This document shows positions 50,348 through 58,074 of a stretch of DNA of 64,000 nt, in pieces (within the stretch, counting starts at the first letter, position 1; every line of letters begins with the position of its first letter). Both the position numbers and the translations under genes were made by a program. This DNA is from JAVBRD01 sp031548365 (lineage in GTDB: Bacteria; Bacillota; Clostridia; Christensenellales; UBA1750), in NCBI GenBank assembly GCA_031548365.1, contig JAVBRD010000003.1:62001-126000 (forward strand), given 5' to 3'. A model generated the notes under the pieces. That model saw only the letters and a list, made by a program, of their open reading frames with translations, was not told where the DNA came from and searched no databases.

Positions 50348-50641
50348 TTGAAACTGAGGATGCTCATGGCCGCGCTCGCGCTTTTCGCCGCAGCGCTGAT
50401 GTGCTCGACCGCTTTCGGTTACTGGGTCGACCGCGTGGACACGAATGTGAGCGTCGAGTTTGCGCGGGAGGTCAAGCTGATTGTGCTGCTTCCGGAGGAG
50501 GATCTTGGCCCGCTTGCGCCGGCTGATGCCGCGCCGCTCCCGGATCAGGGTGGACCGATCAGGCCTGACGCGTTGCCGGACGCCGCGCCGCGCTTTTCGG
50601 ATGGTTTGCCGCCCGCCCTTCCGCCGCCACCGATTTGGTGA
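50348..50641 (+). CDS. Short SipW-dependent-like protein with proline-rich tail
   Basis: The product has 97 residues. The best start is TTG at 50348 (GGGGA about 11 bases upstream). The signal segment LMAALALFAAALMCSTAFG is followed by YWVDRVDTNVSVEFAREVKLIVLL, again the aromatic-W-x-D-R motif of the locus. After about 35 mature residues the sequence becomes acidic and proline-rich (LPEEDLGPLAPADAAP ... PPALPPPPIW). There is no globular domain after the first strand pair. It could be a fibre-capping or anchoring subunit, or a processed peptide. Confidence 0.6.
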   Translation: MKLRMLMAALALFAAALMCSTAFGYWVDRVDTNVSVEFAREVKLIVLLPEEDLGPLAPADAAPLPDQGGPIRPDALPDAAPRFSDGLPPALPPPPIW

Positions 50642-50654
50642 AGGAGTGAGCTTG

Positions 50655-51851
50655 ATGGATGGACGCAGGCGGATGGCCCTGTCCGCCGCGCTTTTCGTGC
50701 TGATGCTGGCGGGATTGGCGATTCCCCGTTTGCCGTGGCTGACGCTCCCGTCGTTCGGGCCGATCAAGCTCACGACGTGCCTGTGGATCGCACTCGCCGC
50801 GCTGATGGCTTTCGCGGTTCCCGAAACGCACGGCGCGGATCGGCTTTCGCACCAAACGCGGGTGCAGTCGCTCGCTCTCTCGTGCGCGCTGCTCATCATC
50901 GCCGTCGAGTATGCCCTCGGTTTTGCGCTCGCGGCGGTGGGCAAGTCGCCGTATGATCTCTCGCCGCTCGGTATCACGCTCAACGCGCTGGACATCGTTC
51001 CGGCGGTGCTGGCTCAGGAGATGATCAGGGGCGGCGCGATCAACACATCGCTCCTCTACAGCAAAAGACCTGCGGTGTGGGTTGTGCTGATCACACTGAG
51101 CATCGGGTTTGCGGGCATGAGCACCGCCAAACTCGCCGTAGCCAAAGACGCCGAAAAAATCGGCGTCTTTCTGGCAACAGAAGCTCTTCCATCGCTCTCG
51201 ATGAGCTGTCTGATGACGGTGCTCGCCATCCACGGCGGCTACCGCGCCGCGGCGCTTTACCGCGCGACGCGGACGCTGGCCTGGCGCGTGCTCCCGCTCA
51301 TCCCTTCGCTCCCGTGGCTTGCGCAGGGCGCGGTTGGCATCACGTCCCCTGTGATCATAGCGCTGTACATCCGCGATCACGCGCTATCGCAAGGCAAACG
51401 CGTACTTCGCAAAGGCGTGCTCTGGGCGGATGTCGTGTTGCTGTGCGTAGGTGTTGCGCTGATCTGGTTTGTCGTCGGGGTGTTCCCGGTCTACCCGTCC
51501 GTGATCCTCACGGGGAGCATGCTCCCGGACGTCGCACCGGGCGACGTTGTGCTCGTGCGCAAGTTCACCAGTGAACCGGAAGTGTACGCGCTCACCCCTG
51601 GTGAGATCATTCATTTTCGCCGCGGCGACATCGTCATCACCCACCGGGTCGTGGAGATCTATACGGACGACGAAGGAAACCTCTCGTTCGTGACCAAGGG
51701 CGATAACAACGCAAGCGAGGACGGCCGCCAAGTCTTGCCTGCCGAGCTCATCGGAAAAGTCGACCATGTGGTGCCCAAGGCGGGAATGATCTCCTTGCTT
51801 CTCCACAGCGCAAATCCAGTGCCGGAAGGGGTCGTTGAACATGAAAATTGA
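50655..51851 (+). CDS. sipW: SipW-like (S26B) signal peptidase with N-terminal polytopic membrane domain
   Basis: The product has 398 residues. The ATG at 50655 follows AAGGAG. Residues about 255-398 are an archaeal/ER-type signal peptidase: SVILTGSMLPDVAPGDVVLV with Ser288, and RRGDIVITHRVVEI with His330 replacing the Lys of ordinary bacterial enzymes, then FVTKGDNNASEDGRQV. Before this lie about 250 residues with six to seven membrane helices not found in Bacillus SipW (about 190 residues). That extra domain contains AQEMIRGG, loosely like the E-E-x-x-x-R block of CAAX-protease-type membrane proteins. It likely processes the flanking TasA-like proteins. Confidence 0.85.
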   Translation: MDGRRRMALSAALFVLMLAGLAIPRLPWLTLPSFGPIKLTTCLWIALAALMAFAVPETHGADRLSHQTRVQSLALSCALLIIAVEYALGFALAAVGKSPYDLSPLGITLNALDIVPAVLAQEMIRGGAINTSLLYSKRPAVWVVLITLSIGFAGMSTAKLAVAKDAEKIGVFLATEALPSLSMSCLMTVLAIHGGYRAAALYRATRTLAWRVLPLIPSLPWLAQGAVGITSPVIIALYIRDHALSQGKRVLRKGVLWADVVLLCVGVALIWFVVGVFPVYPSVILTGSMLPDVAPGDVVLVRKFTSEPEVYALTPGEIIHFRRGDIVITHRVVEIYTDDEGNLSFVTKGDNNASEDGRQVLPAELIGKVDHVVPKAGMISLLLHSANPVPEGVVEHEN

Positions 51852-53103
51852 ACTGGCGGGCGCGCTGCGGAAAAAGCTGGCGCATACGCTGGCGGAGATC
51901 GCCAAGCGTGTGTCGCTCCGCCCCCGGATTATGCTGACGCGGAATAAGCGCGCGGCCACGTTCGCTTTCGTCGGCCTGATGCTTCTGGCCACCGCCGCTG
52001 CCTTGGTCTTTGCCTACCAGCCTGTGGTGGGGAAGCGTACCGTGACGCTTTACGAGTATGAGATGAGGGCGGAGTCGTCACAACAGGCGCACCTCAAGCC
52101 CAACACGCTGTTTCCTGAAGGAACGGTGGACGCGAGCGGCGTCTTCTCGCGTTATCTGCTCGATGAGCTGGTGGTCATCTTTTCCGCGCGGTACACGGCG
52201 TCGCAGCCTGCGCCCGTGTCGGTTGAGTATGCTGTGGATGCAGTGATGGAGGGTTTCCTGCTCTCAGGAGACAAGCGCGTTACGGTTTATCGCAAAGTGT
52301 TTCCCGTCATTGCGCCAAAGACAGCGCAGGCCAACGGTGAGCTGGCATTCAACGAACCGGTTTCAGTGGATCTCGACGAGTTTGAACGGCTCTCCAACGA
52401 GGCCGACGCCATCCTGGGCGCAAAGCCGGGGCGCGATATTCGCCTCGAGTTTAGAGGAAAACTCCGCGCCGATGCGCCGGGCGGCATCGTGGAGGAGCCG
52501 TTCGGGTACACGCTGCCCATCCCGACGTCCGGGGTGCTCGTGTCCGTTGCCGGGGGCAAGCCATTTGAAAAAGCGAATGCTCAAACCAAGGAGGAAACGA
52601 CGTATTCTGATCAAAACCGCGTCTATCTCCCGCCGCTCTACACCATCGCGGCCCTCCTCATCGCGCTTCTCGTCGCGCTCGTCTTCTTTGTGCGCGGGCC
52701 AAGCGAGGATGAGTCGCTGGCGGTTATGTTCAGAAACGTACTCAAGAGGCACGGCAGTCGGATGATCCGCGTGGGCGAATGCAGCGAGACGCTTGGCGAC
52801 GCGGACATACCGATACAAGGCATTGAGGATCTGGTTCGCATCTCCGACGACGCCCAGCGTCCCGTCTGCTACACGCCCGACGAAAACGGGTTTCCGATTG
52901 GCTGGAAGCTCTTCGTGCTCGACCGCGACAGGCGCTACGTTTGCAGTTTGCGCCGAAAGGTGCCCCCGACTACCCCGTTTGGGGTAGACGAGGTGGACGA
53001 GCGGACCGAGAAACGCGGGCCGCGTGTGCGCGTAAAACGGGCCTTGGGGGCGATTACCCGGCGATCTCATCTGGCTATACTGGAGTCAGCAGAAAGGAGC
53101 TGA
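51841..53103 (+). CDS. DUF5305 membrane-anchored protein
   Basis: The product has 420 residues. The ATG at 51841 follows GGAAGGGG and overlaps the signal peptidase stop by 11 bp. A basic cytoplasmic segment leads to one membrane helix (about residues 40-58). A beta-rich extracellular domain follows, with VTLYEYEMRAESSQQAHLKPNTLFPEG, FSRYLLDELVVIFSARYTAS and PFGYTLPIPTSG, as in DUF5305, a family I recall beside SipW-type peptidases. A second helix (about 265-282) and a cytoplasmic tail end the protein. The topology (two helices around a large outer domain) suggests a chaperone or anchor for the fibre proteins. Confidence 0.75.
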   Translation: MKIELAGALRKKLAHTLAEIAKRVSLRPRIMLTRNKRAATFAFVGLMLLATAAALVFAYQPVVGKRTVTLYEYEMRAESSQQAHLKPNTLFPEGTVDASGVFSRYLLDELVVIFSARYTASQPAPVSVEYAVDAVMEGFLLSGDKRVTVYRKVFPVIAPKTAQANGELAFNEPVSVDLDEFERLSNEADAILGAKPGRDIRLEFRGKLRADAPGGIVEEPFGYTLPIPTSGVLVSVAGGKPFEKANAQTKEETTYSDQNRVYLPPLYTIAALLIALLVALVFFVRGPSEDESLAVMFRNVLKRHGSRMIRVGECSETLGDADIPIQGIEDLVRISDDAQRPVCYTPDENGFPIGWKLFVLDRDRRYVCSLRRKVPPTTPFGVDEVDERTEKRGPRVRVKRALGAITRRSHLAILESAERS

Positions 53104-53109
53104 CCCGAA

Positions 53110-54111
53110 ATGAAACGACGCAACACGGTTATCGCAATCCTAGCCATCGCACTGATCATGCTGGGTACAGGCTACGCTTACTGGACGGACACCCTTAACT
53201 TGACCACGACGGTCACCACCGGCGACTTGGATGTCGTCTTCGCGGACCTCGGCCTCTTCGCGCAATACCCCGAGGACTACGATTACGATAACCTGGGCGG
53301 CGAGCAAAAATGGAGCATCATCGACGGCATCGGTGTTGAAAAGTTTGTAGACGCGAACTTCTTCATGAGGGGATACGATAACTTCAACGTCATCGCAAAA
53401 GACGGCTCGATTGCCGCCTATGCCGACCGTGCCGAGGATTGGAATCAGGTGACGTTCGACGGCGAACTGGTCAATGCCACGGACATCAAGGCCACGGTGG
53501 GCAACTACAATCCTGGCAACACAAAGGGCAGCGATCAGATCAAACTCGCCGTCAACAAGATCTACCCCGGCTACGCTCAGGCGTTTAGGACCGATATCCT
53601 GAACGTCGGTTCCATCGCGGCGCGCTTGAGCAACATCAAGTTCACGCTTAACCAAGCCGGCGATAACGAGATCAGCGAGGAGACCAAGAACATGCTCGGT
53701 GTCGCTCTCTTCATCGAACGTGAGTATCAGGAGGGCAGCGAGGTCGTAGATACCTTCAAGCTTGCCGCCTCGATGGGGCTTCAGCCCGAAGAGATCTTCA
53801 CGTTTGGCGGCGTCGACTTCGTGCGGCTCTCCTCTCTTGATAAGCTGACGGCGGCGATGGTTGAAAACGCGAACCTCGCATGCACGCCCAATCAGAACCG
53901 CATGGACCTCTTCCTGGGCGTCGCGATGGATCCGGATGCCAAGGGCGACTTTACCTCAGGTTCTGTCGAGGTCAACAGCGGGAAGGACGACACCCTGACC
54001 CAGAACAAGGGTGTTGAGATTGTCATGGATCTGATGTGGGATCAGTTCAACGAAGGCACAGAGGATCTAGCGGTCACAAACGAGTTGCAATTCCAGAATA
54101 TCGGGCAATAA
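53110..54111 (+). CDS. SipW-dependent TasA/camelysin-like secreted protein 2
   Basis: The product has 333 residues. The ATG at 53110 follows AAAGGAG. The signal segment (VIAILAIALIMLGTGYA) is followed by YWTDTLNLTTTVTTGDLDVVFADL, the strongest TasA/camelysin-like N-terminus of the three. The mature protein is acidic and beta-rich (NPGNTKGSDQIKLAVNKIYPGYAQAFRTDILNVGSIAARLSNIKFTL resembles the TasA/CalY core, with its 'P-G ... V-x-N-x-G-S' block). It ends the operon, lies 6 bp after the DUF5305 gene, and is probably the main fibre subunit. Confidence 0.82.
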   Translation: MKRRNTVIAILAIALIMLGTGYAYWTDTLNLTTTVTTGDLDVVFADLGLFAQYPEDYDYDNLGGEQKWSIIDGIGVEKFVDANFFMRGYDNFNVIAKDGSIAAYADRAEDWNQVTFDGELVNATDIKATVGNYNPGNTKGSDQIKLAVNKIYPGYAQAFRTDILNVGSIAARLSNIKFTLNQAGDNEISEETKNMLGVALFIEREYQEGSEVVDTFKLAASMGLQPEEIFTFGGVDFVRLSSLDKLTAAMVENANLACTPNQNRMDLFLGVAMDPDAKGDFTSGSVEVNSGKDDTLTQNKGVEIVMDLMWDQFNEGTEDLAVTNELQFQNIGQ

Positions 54112-54361
54112 GTTCTCTCGCACCACAGCGAGGCCGGCGCTTCAATACGAGGCGCCGGTCCTGCGTTATGCGATTTGTTTCCTGCGCATCCAACTGCGTG
54201 CACGTTTGGATGGATGACGCCAGCGACATGCTTGAACGCGGGGCTCATCGCACGCGGTATGGGGAGCCTCGCCCCGCGGCCTTTTGCGGCTCTCCTCAGG
54301 TGATCGGCGCTAAAAAACCCCGCCCGAAAAGGCGAGGTGACAGTTGCTACTGTGGGTGAGG
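54112..54361. other. 250-bp region between convergent genes
   Basis: It contains a hairpin for the TasA-like operon (CCGGCGC / GCGCCGG, 54134-54158, with no strong T tract) and a good minus-strand terminator at 54312-54337. I see no gene in it. Confidence 0.5.
54312..54337 (-). terminator. Terminator of SANT-domain gene
   Basis: On the minus strand CCTCGCC, loop, GGCGGGG, then TTTTTT. Confidence 0.82.
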
Positions 54362-55228
54362 CTACGCGCCGTTCGGGGCCGGCGAAATGAGCGCGCGGGC
54401 CTCTTTGGCGAAGCGTGAGAATGCGGCGTCGCGAGACTTGGGCGAGGCGTTGATCAGCGTGGCGACCAGCGAGGCCAGGCTGGCGTACGCGTCTTCGGCA
54501 TCGGCAATTCGCTCACGGAGCGCGGCGGCTTCTTCTTCGTGCCGTGCGATGTCCATGCGCAGGTAGTCGACGCGCACTTTGAGGCGATCAATTTCCTCAA
54601 GACGGGTTCGGGTCTCGGCGCGCGCGCCCGCCATTTTGCAAAGCGCGCGCAGACTTGCGTAGAACTGAGCGCCTTCCGCGTCGCCCAGGACGTTCAAGTC
54701 GCGCAGCAGTGGGGCGTCCGGCTGCGATTGAGCGGCGGCCTGGGGCTGCTGGGAGGGAGGGCTGGCAAGCGGGATTGCCACCCCGCTGCGGTCCGCCTCA
54801 AGCTCGCGCAGCACATCGCGGACAAGCTCGGGCTTTGACTTAAGCGTTGAGCGGTACTTGTTCTGAAGACGCAGCATGAGCTGCTGATCGCCGCCGGATA
54901 GCCTGTGAACGCACGCGCGCACAGATTGCCCCGAGGCTCTGGCCGTGAGCACATCGCGCATAAGCTGGCGAACTTCGCTTTCCTGAAACGAAACAAAGGG
55001 CAGGGGGCGTCTTTTCAGTTGTCCGTTTGGCTCCATTTTCAGCGATGCGTAGTAAAAGTTGCGCACGCTGTTGGGTTTGCGGTTGGTTTTCTCCGCGAGG
55101 CGGTCAAAGACGATCTTAAGCGGCGTGCCGGTGATGTTGGCGCTGTGCACCTCGTCCCACAGCAGACGAACCTCGTCATCCGCCCATCCTGATTTTGCGC
55201 GTTCGCTCTTGTGCTCTACCTGTGACAT
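54362..55228 (-). CDS. SANT/Myb-like (RsfA-type) DNA-binding protein with coiled coil
   Basis: The product has 288 residues. The ATG at 55228 follows CAGGAGG. Residues about 13-60 form a Myb/SANT-like domain (SGWADDEVRLLWDEVHSANITGTPLKIVFDRLAEKTNRKPNSVRNFYYASLK), resembling RsfA-type prespore regulators. The C-terminal part (about 205-260) is a coiled coil (RLEEIDRLKVRVDYLRMDIARHEEEAAALRERI). A proline/glutamine-rich linker lies between them. It is probably a sporulation or chromosome-organisation regulator. An extended -10 (TGATATACT) lies upstream. Confidence 0.72.
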   Translation of the reverse strand: MSQVEHKSERAKSGWADDEVRLLWDEVHSANITGTPLKIVFDRLAEKTNRKPNSVRNFYYASLKMEPNGQLKRRPLPFVSFQESEVRQLMRDVLTARASGQSVRACVHRLSGGDQQLMLRLQNKYRSTLKSKPELVRDVLRELEADRSGVAIPLASPPSQQPQAAAQSQPDAPLLRDLNVLGDAEGAQFYASLRALCKMAGARAETRTRLEEIDRLKVRVDYLRMDIARHEEEAAALRERIADAEDAYASLASLVATLINASPKSRDAAFSRFAKEARALISPAPNGA

Positions 55229-55285
55229 GGCTGACCTCCTGGGGTTTTGCTCGCTTAGTCAACAGTATATCAAACAATTATTGGT

Positions 55286-56125
55286 TTATACATGCGTTTG
55301 CACGTTGGCGCGTCCCCTTCGCTGCCGAGAGACCTCCCACGCGCAGACAGTCGCCGCGCACGCGAGATTGAGAGAGGATGCCGAGCCGCTCATGGGGATG
55401 GTGACCACCTGATCCGCCAAGGATTTCAGCGCTTTGGACAGTCCCCATTTTTCGTTGCCGAACAAGAGAAGCGTTGGCGCGGATAAGTCCGCGTCCTCCA
55501 GCGGAACGTCCGCCTTTGCGCTTGTCCCGACGATGCGCACCGGAACGCCGGCTCCGCGCGTGCCGTCAACCCAGCGGGTGAGCGCGTCAGGCCCTTCGAG
55601 CGGGCAAATCGGGAGGGAGAACACCGTGCCGATGCTCGCGCGAATGGTCTGCGGATCGAACGGGTCGGCGGCGTGTCCGAGGATGAAGAGCGCTGACGCC
55701 GAAAACGCGTCCAGCGTGCGGATGACCGCGCCCAAAGTGCCGGGGCTCGCGGGGCGGTCGAGCACGGCCCAAAATCCGCCTTCGGTCGGTACATCCGCGG
55801 GCTCAAGCGTCTTAAGCGCGGCGACACCGATCAGTTCGCTGCCTTCGTCGCGGTCGGACAGCTCCTCCATCAGATCCGCGGATAGCTCTACGCGGCTCCC
55901 CGCGCCGCACGATGCGATGAAATCCCTTGCCCAACCGGACAGCGGCTTGTCCGCGCGGTACAGGATGTGCTCAAAAAAAACGCCCTCGTTCCGCGCGACC
56001 TCCAGGGGGTGAACCCCTTCGACCACGGTCAGGCGCGTTGCTGTGCGTTTGCTCCGGTTGGTTTTGAGCGCGCCGATCTCCTGAAAGAGTGCGTTTCTGC
56101 GCTCCATGCGCATGATGTGCGGCAT
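55286..56125 (-). CDS. TrmH-family (SpoU) RNA 2'-O-methyltransferase
   Basis: The product has 279 residues. The ATG at 56125 follows AGGAGG; longer in-frame starts lack a site. An N-terminal substrate-binding domain (RMERRNALFQEIGALKTNRSKRTATRLTVVEGVHPLEVA) is followed by the SPOUT fold. It contains AVLDRPASPGTLGAVIRTLDAFSASALFI (motif 1, with Arg in place of the usual Asn), LLLFGNEKWGLSK (motif 2), and VTIPMSGSASSLNLACAATVCAWEV (motif 3, trefoil knot). It methylates ribose 2'-OH in tRNA or 23S rRNA; the target is not defined by sequence. Confidence 0.88.
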   Translation of the reverse strand: MPHIMRMERRNALFQEIGALKTNRSKRTATRLTVVEGVHPLEVARNEGVFFEHILYRADKPLSGWARDFIASCGAGSRVELSADLMEELSDRDEGSELIGVAALKTLEPADVPTEGGFWAVLDRPASPGTLGAVIRTLDAFSASALFILGHAADPFDPQTIRASIGTVFSLPICPLEGPDALTRWVDGTRGAGVPVRIVGTSAKADVPLEDADLSAPTLLLFGNEKWGLSKALKSLADQVVTIPMSGSASSLNLACAATVCAWEVSRQRRGRANVQTHV

Positions 56126-56139
56126 AGAATGCCTCCTGA

Positions 56140-56979
56140 CTACATCCCCAGCGTGGGCAGCGGGTAGAGCGGGATGTCGATACCCTGCCAGTCGCCGGTC
56201 GGCCAAACGATGAAAAACACATGTCCGAGGATGTTGCTGATTTTGAGCGGTCCCACGCGCGGGTGACGGGAGTCCGCGGAATTGTTGCGGTTATCGCCAA
56301 TGACAAAATACTCGTCAGGCTTGAGCTCTACAGGGCCAAAGTCCTGCGACGCGACGTTTTCGATGTAGTTTTCCAGGATAGGGCGGTTGTCGATGTACAC
56401 GACGCCGTCCCGAACCTCGATTTTTTCATAGGGGAGGCCGATCACGCGCTTAACGAAGATGTTCTTCATGTTCGGATAAGTGCAGATCACCACTTCGCCG
56501 CGCACCGGTTCGCGCATCTTGAAATCCCACAGAGAGGCGATCACGCGCATGCCCGTATGGAAGTTTGTCTCCATGCTGGGGCCGTCTACGACGGCGAACG
56601 AGAAAAAGTACATGCGGGCGATGACCGCAAGCGCGAGGCTGATGACCAGGACAAGCACCCATTCTCTTGCGCGCCCGCTTTCCTCACGCGACCGCTCGTG
56701 GTTCGCGACGCGGCTGAAGCTGAACCCCGGGGCGGCGGGTCTGGCGGCGGGAGGATGATCGCGCTCGGTCAGCGCTCGGACGGGTGTGAAAACGGAAGCT
56801 TGAACGGGTGCGGGGTCCAAAGGGGGGGACGACCGCGCGGGAGGTCCGCCGCGGCCTTGCCGGCGTTGCGCCATTCGGCTCGGGACGGCTCCGGCGGACG
56901 CTGGCTGATCCGATAAAAACGCAAAACGCCCGTCGTCAACTGGCGGCGAGCTTTTGCTTCCCGAAGAGGAGGTGTCCAT
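56140..56979 (-). CDS. lepB: Type I signal peptidase with long cytoplasmic N-terminus
   Basis: The product has 279 residues. The ATG at 56979 follows AAGGGG. About 105 residues of Pro/Ser/Arg-rich, probably disordered sequence precede one membrane helix (EWVLVLVISLALAVIARMYFF). The catalytic part has VDGPSMETNFHTG (Ser about 135), NIFVKRVIGLPYEKIEVRDG (Lys about 177), and FVIGDNRNNSADSRHPRVGPL. It is the Ser/Lys type, unlike the SipW-like enzyme at 50655. The extended tail may regulate or localise it. It lies 14 bp before the TrmH gene. Confidence 0.92.
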   Translation of the reverse strand: MDTSSSGSKSSPPVDDGRFAFLSDQPASAGAVPSRMAQRRQGRGGPPARSSPPLDPAPVQASVFTPVRALTERDHPPAARPAAPGFSFSRVANHERSREESGRAREWVLVLVISLALAVIARMYFFSFAVVDGPSMETNFHTGMRVIASLWDFKMREPVRGEVVICTYPNMKNIFVKRVIGLPYEKIEVRDGVVYIDNRPILENYIENVASQDFGPVELKPDEYFVIGDNRNNSADSRHPRVGPLKISNILGHVFFIVWPTGDWQGIDIPLYPLPTLGM

Positions 56980-57122
56980 GACATGACCCCTTAGGCCAAC
57001 GCTGATCAAGTCGGGATGCCTCGGACGCCGACGCGTTTAGCCAAAGTAGTTGAAGGTTCTCAGAGCGCTGACCGAACCGCCGCGTTTTATCGCGCGGTTG
57101 TGTTTGCAGATTCGTGTTGAGG

Positions 57123-57698
57123 TTACTGGTGCCTGACGATCTGAAGCGAGTTCAGCGGCCACATGACCGCCTCAACCCTGCCCACCAGACGGTCTTTGGG
57201 AATCGGGCCGATGCTGAAATGGCGGGAGTCCGCCGAATTGTTGCGGTTATCGCCCATGAGCAGGTAGGAGCCTTCGGGCACGGTCACGGGGCCGAAATCT
57301 TGGTGCGCTGGAACGGCGACATAAGGTTCCTCGATGCCGATGCCGTTGATATACACCGTTCCCGCGCGAATCTCCACGGTCTCGCCGGGCAGACCGATGA
57401 CGCGCTTGACGTAGTTGGTGGCCTCCGCCGTGAAGTGGCAGACCACGATGTCCCCGCGCGCGGGTTCCCAAAACTTATAGATGAACTTCGATACGGCCAT
57501 GATCTGGTTGGTGTACAGCGTGGTTTCCATCGAAGGCCCGTCCACGCGCACCGGTTCAAAGATCAGGGTCCTGATGAGTATGCCGATGATGAGCGCTATG
57601 CCGATCGCTTTTGCCCACTCCCACAACTCTCTTTTGACGGAGACTTTTTTTTTGTTGACGTCAGCGAGCAGCTGATGATCCAGCTCTTTATCGCTCAT
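57123..57698 (-). CDS. lepB: Type I signal peptidase (standard)
   Basis: The product has 191 residues, the usual size. One membrane helix (about residues 28-46) is followed by VDGPSMETTLYTNQ (Ser56), NYVKRVIGLPGETVEIRAG (Lys98), and LLMGDNRNNSADSRHFSIGPI. It removes Sec signal peptides on the outer face of the membrane. The ATG overlaps the DUF951 stop (ATGA). It is a paralogue of the long-tailed lepB about 140 bp downstream, giving two general signal peptidases plus SipW in this window. Confidence 0.93.
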   Translation of the reverse strand: MSDKELDHQLLADVNKKKVSVKRELWEWAKAIGIALIIGILIRTLIFEPVRVDGPSMETTLYTNQIMAVSKFIYKFWEPARGDIVVCHFTAEATNYVKRVIGLPGETVEIRAGTVYINGIGIEEPYVAVPAHQDFGPVTVPEGSYLLMGDNRNNSADSRHFSIGPIPKDRLVGRVEAVMWPLNSLQIVRHQ

Positions 57699-57949
57699 TG
57701 TAATTCACCATCGTTTCTTTTTCCATCAAATATTCCGAGTGGAGACTGTGCGGTTGCCGCCGGATCCCCGCGTTCAATCGTTTTTTTTCTGCGCTTGACG
57801 AAATCCGCGCGCTCCATCATCACAATCCGGTCGCAGCCAAGGCAGCGAATTTTTACATCCGCGCCCACCCGGATCACCCGCCAGCGGTCGTTGCCGCAAG
57901 GGTGGGCCTTGCGTGTCTGCACGATGTCGCCAACGTAGATCTCGTCCAT
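57695..57949 (-). CDS. DUF951 protein
   Basis: The product has 84 residues. The ATG at 57949 follows GGAGGCG. DUF951 signature: YVGDIVQTRKAHPCGNDRWRVIRVGADVKIRCLGCDRIVMMERADFVKR, with a C...CxxC set that probably binds zinc. These small proteins occur widely in Firmicutes, often near signal peptidase or ychF genes; the function is unknown. Translation is coupled to the signal peptidase. Confidence 0.9.
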   Translation of the reverse strand: MDEIYVGDIVQTRKAHPCGNDRWRVIRVGADVKIRCLGCDRIVMMERADFVKRRKKTIERGDPAATAQSPLGIFDGKRNDGELQ

Positions 57950-58074
57950 GCACGCCTCCGAACGGTTTTATTTAGTATACGATTCTTTGCCGGCGATGAA
58001 AACCCTCTTTTTTTGTCAGACATGCAAACGACGCTCGGTGGAGCGGTGCTCCCCCGAGCGATTGAGCCTCCGGA

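Noticed and set aside
50655..51400. CAAX-protease (CPBP/Abi) catalytic domain in the SipW-like protein
   Set aside because: The AQEMIRGG block does not give the E-E-x-x-x-R motif, and the other conserved His/Asn motifs were not found; kept only as a weak resemblance.
54036..54359. 107-codon plus-strand frame after the TasA-like operon
   Set aside because: Starts inside the TasA-like gene, has no ribosome binding site and runs through two hairpins.
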